Source of the DNA: Sphingomonadaceae bacterium | Lineage (GTDB): Bacteria; Pseudomonadota; Alphaproteobacteria; Sphingomonadales; Sphingomonadaceae | DNA: 64,000 bases | Assembly (NCBI GenBank): GCA_027533105.1 | Contig: JAPZTW010000004.1 | Coordinates: 5,001-69,000, forward strand | Reading direction: 5' to 3' | In this document: positions 22,201-28,702 of the stretch, piece after piece | How the letters are laid out: the number at the start of each line of letters is the position of its first letter | How positions within the stretch are numbered: the stretch's first letter is position 1 | The notes under the pieces: model-generated | The model's input: only the letters and a program-made list of their open reading frames with translations | What the model was told of the DNA's origin: nothing | The model's database searches: none | Program-made: the position numbers and the translations under genes

Positions 22201-24899
22201 GCCAGACGGGTAGCCGCGCCTATTCGCTGACGATTGCCGCACCTGTGCTCTCGATGACCCCGGGGGCCGGAACGCTGACTGCGCCTTACAACACGGCGTT
22301 CAGCCAGGCCTTCACGGCTGAGGGTGGGACCGGTAATTACAGCTATGCCCTGACCGGCGCGCTTCCGGCCGGGCTGAGCTTCAGCGGCGGGACCATCTCG
22401 GGTACTCCGACTGCTCCGGGCAGCTATCCGATCACGGTCACTGCGACGGATCTCACCGCGACCGGTCTCGGCGCACCCTTCACGATCGCGCAGAACTACA
22501 CGTTGAACGTGCCCGCACCGACCATCGTCGTCACCCCGGCCAGCCTGGGTGGGGCCACCGTGGGTGCTGCCTTCACCCAGGGCCTCAGTGCCAGTGGCGG
22601 GGCAGGGCCCTACACCTTCGCGCTGACCGGTGGCGCGCTCCCGGCGGGCGTTTCGCTCAGCGGCGGAACGATTGCCGGCACGCCGACGGCGGCAGGCAGC
22701 TTCAACTTCGCGATCACCGCGACCGATGCCAATGGTCAGGCCGGGACCCGCAGCTATACCCTCGCGGTTGCTGCCCCGAACCTGGCGATCGCCCCGGCCT
22801 CGGGCGCGCTGCCGATCAGCTATGCCACCGCCTTCAGCCGCAGCTTTGCGGCCAGCGGCGGGGTCGGACCGTACAGCTATGCCCTGACCGGAACGCTGCC
22901 GGCCGGGCTGAGCTTCAACGCGACGACCGCGACGGTTGCGGGTACGCCGACCACCTCGGGCAACTTCAGCTTCACCGTGACGGCTACCGATACCGGCTCG
23001 ACCGGGCTGGGTGCGCCCTTCACGGTGAGTGGCAGCTATACCCTGGCGATTGCGGCGCCGACCATCACGGTCACGCCCAGCCCGCTGCCCAATGCGACCG
23101 CTGGCCAGGCCTATTCGACCGCGCTGGTCGCGGCCGGAGCAGTCGCGCCTTACAGCTTCTCCCTGTCGAGCGGCACGCTGCCCGCCGGGGTGACGCTGTC
23201 GGCCGCGGGGCAGCTGGCAGGTACGCCCACGGCTTCGGGCACCTTCCCCTTCGCGGTGGTGGTGCGTGACGCCAATGGCCAGCAGACGACGGTCAACCTC
23301 TCGCTCACCGTCAATGTGCCGACGCTGACCGTGACCCCGGCCAGCCTGCCGGGGGCCAAGTACGGCATTGCCTATAGCCAGGCGCTGACCGTGACCGGCG
23401 GGATCGCACCCTACAGCTTCGCGCTCACCTCGGGCGCGCTGCCGACCGGCGTGACGCTCAACCCCACGAGTGGCCTGATCAGCGGTGCGCCAACCGCGGC
23501 GGGGAACTTCCCGTTTGCCGTGACCGTGCGGGACAGCACGGCCGGTACGGCGGCGACCCTGACGGTCAACTATACGCTCCAGGTCGAGCAGCGGCCCGAT
23601 CCGGCGCAGGATCCGGAAGTGCGCGGGCTGGTCCAGGCCCAGGCCGAGGCGACCAAGCGCTTCGCCACGACCCAGATCAACAACTTCCAGCAGCGGCTCG
23701 AGCGGCTGCACGCTGGTGGCAGCGATCAGGGTGGGGATGACGGCAACCGGATCAGCGTGACCAACACGATGCGCATCACGGTGCCGGACATCTGCCGCGA
23801 TGCGGTGGTCATGGCCAACTCGACCCGCTGCGTGCAGCAGCGTAGCGCGCTGAGCCAGCTGGCTGGCCGCGGCGGTTACAACCAGGCGGTTGTACCGGGT
23901 GCTGGCGGTGGTGCTCTCACCGGGGTGACCGGCGGCGCCGTCGCGGGCGGCATGGCTGCGGGTGGCGTGGCTGCAGGTGGCACGGCCACCGGCGGCACGG
24001 CACCGGGCGGTGACGTCCGCGCGGCGGACGGCGGCAACGGCTCGGCCGGTGCCAGCGGGACGGGATCGGTCGGGATCTGGACTGCGGGCGTCATCCGGTT
24101 CGGTGACCAGAACGCCGGCCTCAACAACCAGTCCTATGAGTTCGAATCCGAAGGGATCACGATCGGTGCCGACTATCGCTTCAGCCCCGACTTCGCGGCG
24201 GGCCTGGGTATCGGGTTCGGGCGTGACACGGTCGATATCGGCAAGAACGGCTCGCGCAGCCGGGGCGAGGCCAAGACGGTTGCCCTCTATGCCAGCTACC
24301 TGCCGGGCCGCGGGATCTTCATCGATGGCCTGGTCGGCTACCAGTGGCTCGACTTCGACCTGCGGCGCTATGTCACCTCGACCGCCCGCCTGGTCGACTC
24401 GCAGCGCAGTGGCCATCAGTGGTTCGGCTCGGTCAGCTTGGGTGCGGACCTGATGCGCGGCAAGTGGCAGCTCACGCCCTATGCCCGGCTCGACTTCTCG
24501 CGGGCGCGGCTTGAGGGCTATACCGAAAGCTCGGGATCGGTCTTTGACCTGACCTTCCTTGACCAGTCGGTGGACTCGACCACGCTCGGCCTCGGCACCC
24601 GGCTGCGCTACAGCGCCGACCTGGGTGGCGGGACCCGGCTCTACCCCGAGCTCAAGGCCGAGTACCTGTGGCAGCTTGACCGCAACGGCGATGTGCTGGT
24701 GACCTATGCTGACCTGCTGGCCGGACCATACTCGGCCCTGCGGCTCAACACGCTGGACCGCGACGAACTGGTGCTGGGCGGCAAGCTCGACCTCGAACTG
24801 CGCAGCAACTGGCTGTTCGGTGTCGAGTACCTCAGCCGGTTCGCTTCCGGCGTCGGTGCTGACAGCACGGTCAAGGTGGTCATCAGCCACGAGTTCTAA
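16260..24899 (+). CDS. Giant autotransporter with He_PIG and Calx-beta repeats
   Basis: The 2,879-residue protein has a signal peptide (cleavage after APAAMAQ, about residue 35) and a passenger built of about 15 putative-Ig (He_PIG) domains, recognisable by SQTLxASGGxxPY and SGTPTxxGxxxFxVxATD. The passenger also has five Calx-beta domains (EDG/EGN starts, TNDD ends), cadherin-like segments near 440-520 and 1460-1540, and two NVLADNGNG repeats. A short coiled linker and a Gly/Ala-rich spacer (about 2545-2600) lead into a C-terminal autotransporter beta-barrel of about 275 residues ending in the outer-membrane signature HEF with a terminal Phe. It is presumably an exposed adhesin or matrix protein; the Calx-beta domains may bind calcium. 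The ATG at 16260 is preferred because AGGGGG lies just upstream and the signal peptide then starts cleanly. Confidence 0.92.
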   Translation: MIRFKAMSAVVRHLCALFAVIALQVLLAPAAMAQHTSLECPAQTATVSAGGTVTINVTDCATSIAFAGSGIVDGGSTPIGAPGDFPDHGAANLRISGGQWFLDYSHNGTTGIGSTDVFEFTEATATGNGDVRVTITITASASPISVSPGTLPVMTAGTPFSQTLSASGGLAPYTYTLQSGALPVGLSMTSGGVISGTPTQRGSYTFSVRATDRTSPTAQFVDKGYTGDVQIPTLALSPSSATIVQGQAISFSLNAVGGVPPYSYLVEPVPPNALPPGLSLSASGVISGTPTAAGTFTTSIRVGESSTGPGTVFELETLTITVLPPPTVSIAVSPASVNEDGVTNLTYTVTRSAASASALTVNLTYSGTATSGTDYTGGLSTITIPANATTATLTIDPTADTTVEPNETVIVTVASGSGYTVGSPASATGTISNDEGTSIYCPTLLGTVAWGGSISINAGSCNAGFGLGVVLSSPTHGTATVGAFGANQPIIYTHNGISGTSDTFTVNDGEAPPNNQIRVNITITPPTSSIIVNPASLSTITAGAPFSQTITATGGTGPYTYSVTGGTIPPGLTLSTGGVLSGTATQRGAYSFTVRAQDSLGAFSDKGYSGTVAVPTLAITPTSATAVQNVPFSLNIAASGGIAPYSFLHEVVAGALPPGMSLSSTGVLSGTPTTVGTTNFQMRVTDSSTGTGSYFELENFSFTVSAPPTVSIAVSPASVSEDGATNLTYTVTRSLNLTSPTTVNITTAGTATSGSDYTGAVSTVVIPAGATTATFTIDPSVDGTVEPDETVTMTVAAGTGYTVGAPSVATGTILNDDVPSATIAVSPVNVAEDGAPNLVFTVTLSQANPSAATSIGYAVSGTATNGTDYATITSPLVIPAGATTGTITVNPTADATIETNETVILTLNAGAGYTVGVPAAATGTILNDDLPNLAINDVTLNEGNAGTTNATFTVSLSAPAGPGGVTFDIATANGSATAGTDYVANALTAQTIPAGSSTYTFTVLINGDLLSEPNETFFVNVTNVVNAVVVDGQGVGTLNNDDPLPSLSINDVTVVEGNSGTVNAVFTVTLSAVSGQNVTVNYVTVDGTATQPADYTSTSGTLTFTPGQTTRTITVPVIGETVPEANDTFFVNLSGATNATISDNQGLGTITNDDVPVIVSPASLPNGTVAAPYSQTLTASGGTAPYTFAVTAGALPPGLSLSPAGVLSGTPTADGGFNFTVTATDSSPVPGPFSGSRAYSLTMTFPPIVAEDDNNGSPVNGFVGGTAYANVLADNGNGADTLGGAPATLATVSLSELFSSDPKVSLAVGSGAVSVAAGTPAGTYTLIYEICQLTAPANCAPANVTVSVSAAPILARNDSNAANVSTATGGTAYANVLADNGNGSDIINGAAATFASVFISSTSPSNAGVSLNPATGAVTVAAGTPIGPQSVNYTICDKLNPTSCASAVASLTVVDASPIAANSSLTVAYNAAATNVPLSLSGGAATSLAIGTAPAHGTATVSGTTITYQPTAGYAGPDSFTYSATNSGGTSASATVSLTVQDPVITITPTGGFSAAVTAPYSQTFTFNGGAAPWSGFQVTNLPAGLSITGTTANTVTVSGTPTQAGTFNLNVSATDSSTGSGPYTVGQAFALTVSAPTLSLAPAAGTLNAPYNTPFSQAFTASGGTGPYSYALTGALPAGLAFSGGTLSGTPTAPGSYTVTVTATDTGSTGTGAPFTVAQTYTINVPAPTIVLAPASLPNPVVAAAYSQTLTASGGAAPYSYAVTAGSLPSGLALSSGGVISGTSYAVGSHNFTVTATDANGQTGARAYELTIAAPVLTMTPSAGTLTVPYAAAYSQAFTAAGGSGSYSYALTGTLPAGLSFSGGTISGTPTVPGSYPVTITATDTLITGLGAPYSIAQNYTINVPAPTIVVGPATLPDPTLGNAYSQTLSASGGAISYSFAITAGSLPSGISLGSSGTLTGTSFQVGTFNFTVTATDGFGQTGSRAYSLTIAAPVLSMTPGAGTLTAPYNTAFSQAFTAEGGTGNYSYALTGALPAGLSFSGGTISGTPTAPGSYPITVTATDLTATGLGAPFTIAQNYTLNVPAPTIVVTPASLGGATVGAAFTQGLSASGGAGPYTFALTGGALPAGVSLSGGTIAGTPTAAGSFNFAITATDANGQAGTRSYTLAVAAPNLAIAPASGALPISYATAFSRSFAASGGVGPYSYALTGTLPAGLSFNATTATVAGTPTTSGNFSFTVTATDTGSTGLGAPFTVSGSYTLAIAAPTITVTPSPLPNATAGQAYSTALVAAGAVAPYSFSLSSGTLPAGVTLSAAGQLAGTPTASGTFPFAVVVRDANGQQTTVNLSLTVNVPTLTVTPASLPGAKYGIAYSQALTVTGGIAPYSFALTSGALPTGVTLNPTSGLISGAPTAAGNFPFAVTVRDSTAGTAATLTVNYTLQVEQRPDPAQDPEVRGLVQAQAEATKRFATTQINNFQQRLERLHAGGSDQGGDDGNRISVTNTMRITVPDICRDAVVMANSTRCVQQRSALSQLAGRGGYNQAVVPGAGGGALTGVTGGAVAGGMAAGGVAAGGTATGGTAPGGDVRAADGGNGSAGASGTGSVGIWTAGVIRFGDQNAGLNNQSYEFESEGITIGADYRFSPDFAAGLGIGFGRDTVDIGKNGSRSRGEAKTVALYASYLPGRGIFIDGLVGYQWLDFDLRRYVTSTARLVDSQRSGHQWFGSVSLGADLMRGKWQLTPYARLDFSRARLEGYTESSGSVFDLTFLDQSVDSTTLGLGTRLRYSADLGGGTRLYPELKAEYLWQLDRNGDVLVTYADLLAGPYSALRLNTLDRDELVLGGKLDLELRSNWLFGVEYLSRFASGVGADSTVKVVISHEF
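21171..23321 (+). repeat. Four tandem copies of a two-domain (about 537 bp) super-repeat in the autotransporter gene
   Basis: Copies start at about 21171, 21708, 22245 and 22779, a period of 537, 537 and 534 bp (about 179 residues). Each unit has an A-type Ig domain (TLxxPYxTxFSQAFTA and YSYALTGxLPAGLSF) followed by a B-type one (AYSQTLSASGGA and GSLPSGxxL). The regular alternation shows expansion by duplication of a pair rather than of single domains. Confidence 0.8.
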
Positions 24900-24924
24900 C
24901 TTACCCGCAAGGGTCGCGCGGGAA

Positions 24925-24953
24925 CGCCGGGGGATGCCATGCAGCCCCCGGCG
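24925..24953 (+). terminator. Probable terminator of the autotransporter gene
   Basis: Perfect nine-base arms CGCCGGGGG and CCCCCGGCG enclose an 11-nt loop, 26 bp after the stop codon. A TTTT run follows seven bases beyond the stem, so termination strength is moderate. The rest of the 285-bp gap to the symporter shows no gene. Confidence 0.55.
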
Positions 24954-25184
24954 AACCCGTTTTGGCAACTGCATTGGGCCTCGCCCAACGGGGCTACCTT
25001 AAAGGCACAGGATAACCTTTAGACCTGGCTGCGTCGCAGCGGATTGCGGCCAGGCCCGGTTGGCCGATCAACCGGGCTACTCAAGTGCTGCGGACTTTGT
25101 GCAGCAGGCAGCGCGGCGGGTGCTGGCGCGCAGCCGCCAATCGGCTTAGCATTGCCAACAGAACAAGCAGGTGGGGGAAGCGCG

Positions 25185-26660
25185 ATGGGGCAGTTCTGGG
25201 CAAGCTTTGCCGGACAGGTGACGATGGCCATGGCGCTGCTGGCGCTGATCGGCTTTCTGACCTGGCGCACCACGACCAGGGCGGCGCATCCGGCGCATGA
25301 TGGTTCGGCCAAGGATGTCTATCTCGCCAGTGGGGGGCTGAAATGGCTCTATGTCGCGGGGGCGATCACGCTGACCAACCTCTCCACCGAACAGCTGGTG
25401 GGGATGAATGGCAACCAGATGCTGCTGCTCGCCTGGTGGGAGCTGGCCGGGTTTGTCGGCTTGATGATCCTGGCCTTCGTCTTCGTGCCGGTTTACTATC
25501 GCACGGGCTGCACCACAGTGACCGAACTGCTGGAACAGCGCTATGACGGCGGCTCGATCCGGACGCTGATTTCGGCGCTGTTCCTGATCGGCAATATCCT
25601 GATCTACCTGCCCGCCGCGCTCTATTCGGGCAGCCTGTTCCTCAAGTCGATGTTCGCAGTGGACTGGCCGCTGTGGTACTTCGCCGCGCCGATGGCGATC
25701 GTGGCTGCGATCTACACGATGATGGGCGGCCTGCGCGCGGTGGCGGTGATGGACACCTATTCCGGGATCGGCGTGCTGGCGATTGCCATGCTGGTGGTGA
25801 TCCTGGCGCTCAATGCCATCAACTGGGACTTTTCTGGCATCCCGCACGAACGGCTGACCATGGTCGGCGATGCGGATTCGCCAATTCCGTTCCACACCCT
25901 GTTCACCGGGATGCTGTTCATCCAGATCTTCTACTGGTCGACCAACCAGAATATCACGCAGAAGGCCATGACCGCCCCCACCGTGCGCGAGGCGCAGAAG
26001 GGCGTGCTGGCCGCCGCGGCGGTGCGGATCCTGATCATCCCCGCGATCGTCGTGATCCCCGGCGTGGTCGGTTACAAGCTGTTCGGCGATGTCGACGATG
26101 CGGCCTATGGCCAGGTCGTGGCCGCCGTGCTGCCGCAGTGGTTGTCGGGCGCCTTTGCCGCGATGATGGCGGCGGCGGTGATCGCCCACACGGCCGCAAT
26201 CCTCAACAGCTCGGTCGCGCTCTATGCGGTGGACTTCCACACCAAGTTCATCCGCCCGGTGCAGGATCACCGGCGGCTGGCGGCAGTTGTTTCGGCCGTG
26301 CTGACGGTCACCACGATCCTGATGGTGCCGGTGTTCCAGAACGCCAAGTCGATCATCAACCTGTTGCAGCAGCTCAATGGCCTGTCTTCGATGCCAATCC
26401 TTTCGGCCTTCATCGTCGCCTTGCTGTTCCGCGGCGTTGCGGCGCGGGCGGCGATTGCCGGGGTGGTCTGGGGCGTGGGGCTTTATGGCCTCTACACTTT
26501 CGCCTGGCAGCCGGCCGGGCTGATCGGCCTGCACTATATCGATTTCATGGTGGTGACGCTCGTCACCTCGGTGCTCTTCGCGCTGGGCTTCAACCGCCTG
26601 GTGCTTGGCCGGACGGCGCGGTTTACCGGCTGGCGTGGGATTGCCGAAGCCAAGGCCTGA
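25185..26660 (+). CDS. Sodium:solute symporter (SLC5/SSS family, SglT-like)
   Basis: A 491-residue integral membrane protein with about 13-14 hydrophobic helices. Family hallmarks are DVYLASGGLKWLYVAGAITLTNLSTEQLVGMNG at the first core helices, YYRTGCTTVTELLEQRYD, and FYWSTNQNITQKAMTAP, which resembles the sugar-transporter (SGLT) branch of the family. The ATG at 25185 has GGGGGA six bases upstream; an in-frame upstream extension to 25044 adds a non-hydrophobic leader and is not used. It stands alone between the autotransporter and the accessory region, so context gives no substrate; a sugar or similar polyol is the family-based guess. Confidence 0.9.
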   Translation: MGQFWASFAGQVTMAMALLALIGFLTWRTTTRAAHPAHDGSAKDVYLASGGLKWLYVAGAITLTNLSTEQLVGMNGNQMLLLAWWELAGFVGLMILAFVFVPVYYRTGCTTVTELLEQRYDGGSIRTLISALFLIGNILIYLPAALYSGSLFLKSMFAVDWPLWYFAAPMAIVAAIYTMMGGLRAVAVMDTYSGIGVLAIAMLVVILALNAINWDFSGIPHERLTMVGDADSPIPFHTLFTGMLFIQIFYWSTNQNITQKAMTAPTVREAQKGVLAAAAVRILIIPAIVVIPGVVGYKLFGDVDDAAYGQVVAAVLPQWLSGAFAAMMAAAVIAHTAAILNSSVALYAVDFHTKFIRPVQDHRRLAAVVSAVLTVTTILMVPVFQNAKSIINLLQQLNGLSSMPILSAFIVALLFRGVAARAAIAGVVWGVGLYGLYTFAWQPAGLIGLHYIDFMVVTLVTSVLFALGFNRLVLGRTARFTGWRGIAEAKA

Positions 26661-26840
26661 CCAGCTTTCAAGGTCGCGGTCACATCATGGTCTGACCATC
26701 ATCAGACAGATCGCATCGGCGTGGTGGCGGTCAGCGATGCCTCGGGCAATGCCATCGCGATTAACCGCAAGGAATTACGGTGACAGGTGCATAATCCCCC
26801 AATTATTGACGTTAATTCAAATACTTGGTATCCTGTCCGG

Positions 26841-26975
26841 ATGTCGCGTCTTCCTCGATTTGTCTTGCCAGGGCATTCGCATCACGTAACGCAGCGGGGC
26901 GAGCGGCGGTTTTCGGTGTTCTTTTCCGATGCGGACCGGGGCGCTTGCCTGGGGCTGACTGCGGCAGCGGCCTAA
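26841..26975 (+). pseudogene. Truncated REP-associated tyrosine transposase (RAYT, IS200-like)
   Basis: A 44-residue reading frame opens with RLPRFVLPGHSHHVTQRGERR and continues FSVFFSDADRGACL. This is the N-terminus of REP-associated tyrosine transposases, including the HHVTQRG motif with the two His of the HUH active site. It then runs into a stop within ten unrelated residues, so about 180 residues, including the catalytic Tyr, are missing. A REP-like inverted pair starts 13 bp after the stop, as expected for a RAYT locus. It is a remnant and not an active enzyme. Confidence 0.75.
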
Positions 26976-26987
26976 CTGTTCACTCCC

Positions 26988-27081
26988 GTCACCCCGCACT
27001 TGATGCGGGGCCCCGCTTGCTCTGGCGACCATGCGCCCGCCGCAGGAAGAAAGCTTGGCCCCGGATCAAGTCCGGGGTGAC
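26988..27081. repeat. REP-like inverted pair (copy 1)
   Basis: A 23-nt arm at 26988-27010 beginning GTCACCCCGCACTTGATG is matched in inverse orientation by 27059-27081 with only two differences. Each arm is itself a small hairpin (CCCCG...CGGGG). The 48-nt centre holds no gene. The same core recurs at 39440-39513 and 48328-48430. Confidence 0.85.
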
Positions 27082-27205
27082 GATTGCCGGGGTGACGTCC
27101 ACACGATTCCCCCGCACGACTGGCGATGCGCCGGACCGCCGCATTCCGCCCTTCCGCCTGTTTTCCTACACCGCTGCCGCCTGTTAAACTCGGGGCGGCT
27201 CTTTC

Positions 27206-27631
27206 TCATCGTCGGGTATCAGGCGCAGGCTGCGGGCGGAGCCGGCTTTTCTGGTCCTGGACAGTGGTCCATGTGGTCCATGGGGTCTGGTCCTGAGTGG
27301 AGGTGACGGCTGCAATGCCGCCCAATCCCGCGGCGATCTGGACCGACAGCTTGTCTGCACCGGGGTTCTGTCCGTCCGGCGCTGGGCCGGACAACCGGCC
27401 AGGCCATTCCGTCGCTGTCTTCAGCGCACCGGTACACATTCGGGCGTGACCGGCGAAACCGGCTGCGGGAATGGGTGCAGCTGACTTCACGCCTATTTGC
27501 AACGCCTTAGCGTGACGCAGTACTGTCAGGAGCGCCCATGCAAATACTCCGGCGAGAGCCCGCCACACTGGCGACCGGGCGGGCGCAGCCGGTGATGTTC
27601 GCCAGGCCGCCCGCATGGGCCCAAGCCGCAT
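27206..27631 (-). CDS. Hypothetical protein (doubtful)
   Basis: An open frame of about 141 residues from ATG 27631. It has one possible membrane segment (WRALAGVFAWALLTVL) and a central part (SVQIAAGLGGIAAV) that is less repetitive than a typical shadow frame, ending in a Gln/Thr/Trp-rich tail encoded by a short tandem repeat of GGTCCATG (plus strand, about 27267-27288). No family is recognised. It lies inside the accessory region with no competing gene opposite, so it may be real or a decayed gene. Confidence 0.25.
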   Translation of the reverse strand: MRLGPMRAAWRTSPAAPARSPVWRALAGVFAWALLTVLRHAKALQIGVKSAAPIPAAGFAGHARMCTGALKTATEWPGRLSGPAPDGQNPGADKLSVQIAAGLGGIAAVTSTQDQTPWTTWTTVQDQKSRLRPQPAPDTRR

Positions 27632-27644
27632 GGTCAAGCGCTAG

Positions 27645-27788
27645 ATGACGGTGGAATACGTCATCATCAGCGGGATCGCCGTGATTGCCCTGGCCAATCT
27701 GGCGCGGGAGCTGTGGGTCGCCCCGCTTGGCCGGGAAGACGCCGACGGATTCCATGTCGAACGGGAATCTGGCGAAGACCGGCCTTGA
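27645..27788 (+). CDS. Small hypothetical membrane peptide (doubtful)
   Basis: A 47-residue frame starting MTVEYVIISGIAVIALANLA, which would form one membrane helix, followed by a charged tail ending in GEDRP. Its ATG overlaps the stop of another short frame beginning at 27538. There is no clear ribosome-binding site and no family. It is listed because it is the only membrane-like small frame in this otherwise empty stretch. Confidence 0.25.
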   Translation: MTVEYVIISGIAVIALANLARELWVAPLGREDADGFHVERESGEDRP

Positions 27789-27922
27789 GAGGGCCGCTCT
27801 TTCCGTTGCCGCTGGACAGGATGCTGAAGCCCCGCAGCAATGCGCCCGAAGGCAGCCAAGTACCGTCTGCTGCCGATTGACTGGTGCGCGACGCAGTCCG
27901 AAGGGGTATGCGCTCTGCTTCC

Positions 27923-28076
27923 GAAATTCCCTAAACTGGCTCGATTTTAGGGAATTTCTCGAAAATCGCATGTCATAGCCGATGCCAGCGCGCGTCTTCT
28001 CGCGGAAATCCGCGCGCTTAGGCCCTAATTTCCCTGCCGATCGCGTAGGGAAATTGCACAGGCCATTTAGGGAATG
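27923..28076. repeat. Cluster of TAGGGAAATT-type inverted half-sites at the left edge of the element
   Basis: A perfect 13-base inverted repeat (GAAATTCCCTAAA at 27923-27935, TTTAGGGAATTTC at 27946-27958, 10-nt spacer) is followed by a 9-base one (AATTTCCCT at 28027-28035, AGGGAAATT at 28047-28055, 11-nt spacer). A single half-site TTTAGGGAAT lies at 28066-28075. The arms are equally spaced and share one consensus, so they look like binding sites for one protein. No gene overlaps them; 26661-28230 otherwise holds only the remnants listed above. Confidence 0.75.
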
Positions 28077-28230
28077 CGAGGCCGAGACGTAGGGTCGTCC
28101 AAATCCATTCCAAGGAATCCGAAAATTTCTCCTCGCAAGCTGAGGGGGAGGGGGGATTGTGCCCGAATTTTTTCAATGTTCTCCTCGGCCTCCAGTCCCC
28201 GATTCGATTCAACTGGGAGGAGACCGGTTC

Positions 28231-28626
28231 ATGATACACGCGGAAGGAGCATTGCGTCGCACGGGAGTGGGGCACCCCCCGATTGATGATCGCGAACAGG
28301 TCCTTGGATACTTCGCGGGTCATTTGTCCATGGGTTTGCCTGTTTCGAAAATCGCGAAGCCAGGGCTGAAGATATACGGCTACGCGCTCGGACCAGATGG
28401 GAGAACGAAGCAGTTGACGGTTCTTCGCGAGCTGAAAGCTTCCACTCTGGAACGCCGCTACAGGGAACTGCGCAAGCAACTGGATGATGCCAATGAATGG
28501 CGGCGTTCAGAGCCGGTTCTTACCAATGCCCAGTTTATCGGTGCTGCTTCGCTGAAAGACCCGATCGGCTTTGGCGAGAAGCCGCAGCTCAAGCGGGGGC
28601 GACCACGGAAAAAACACACACCCTGA
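28231..28626 (+). CDS. Small protein with C-terminal AT-hook
   Basis: This 131-residue protein of no recognised family starts at ATG 28231 with GGGAGG ten bases upstream. The middle (about 65-95: ASTLERRYRELRKQLDDANEWRR) is a charged helix that could form a coiled coil. The C-terminus KRGRPRKK contains the AT-hook core RGRP, a minor-groove binding motif for AT-rich DNA. It lies 76 bp upstream of the ParB/methyltransferase gene on the same strand and just downstream of the AT-rich half-site cluster, so binding to that cluster is a reasonable guess but untested. Confidence 0.7.
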   Translation: MIHAEGALRRTGVGHPPIDDREQVLGYFAGHLSMGLPVSKIAKPGLKIYGYALGPDGRTKQLTVLRELKASTLERRYRELRKQLDDANEWRRSEPVLTNAQFIGAASLKDPIGFGEKPQLKRGRPRKKHTP

Positions 28627-28702
28627 TCATTTTCCCTCTATTCCCGCCGATTTTTTCGGGTCCAATGGATTTGCCGTCCTTAACAGAAAGGAAGGCAAAT
28701 CC

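Noticed and set aside
21792..24974. A 1,060-codon minus-strand frame opposite the autotransporter
   Set aside because: Repetitive Arg/Gly/Asp-rich translation mirrors the repeat gene; no start signal or domain.
26687..26699. ATGGTC-T-GACCAT palindrome after the symporter stop
   Set aside because: It has no T-run for termination and six-base arms are expected by chance; kept out of the features.
26988..27081. REP pair considered as a CRISPR or terminator
   Set aside because: There are only two arms, inverted, with no spacers, and the same unit recurs between other genes.
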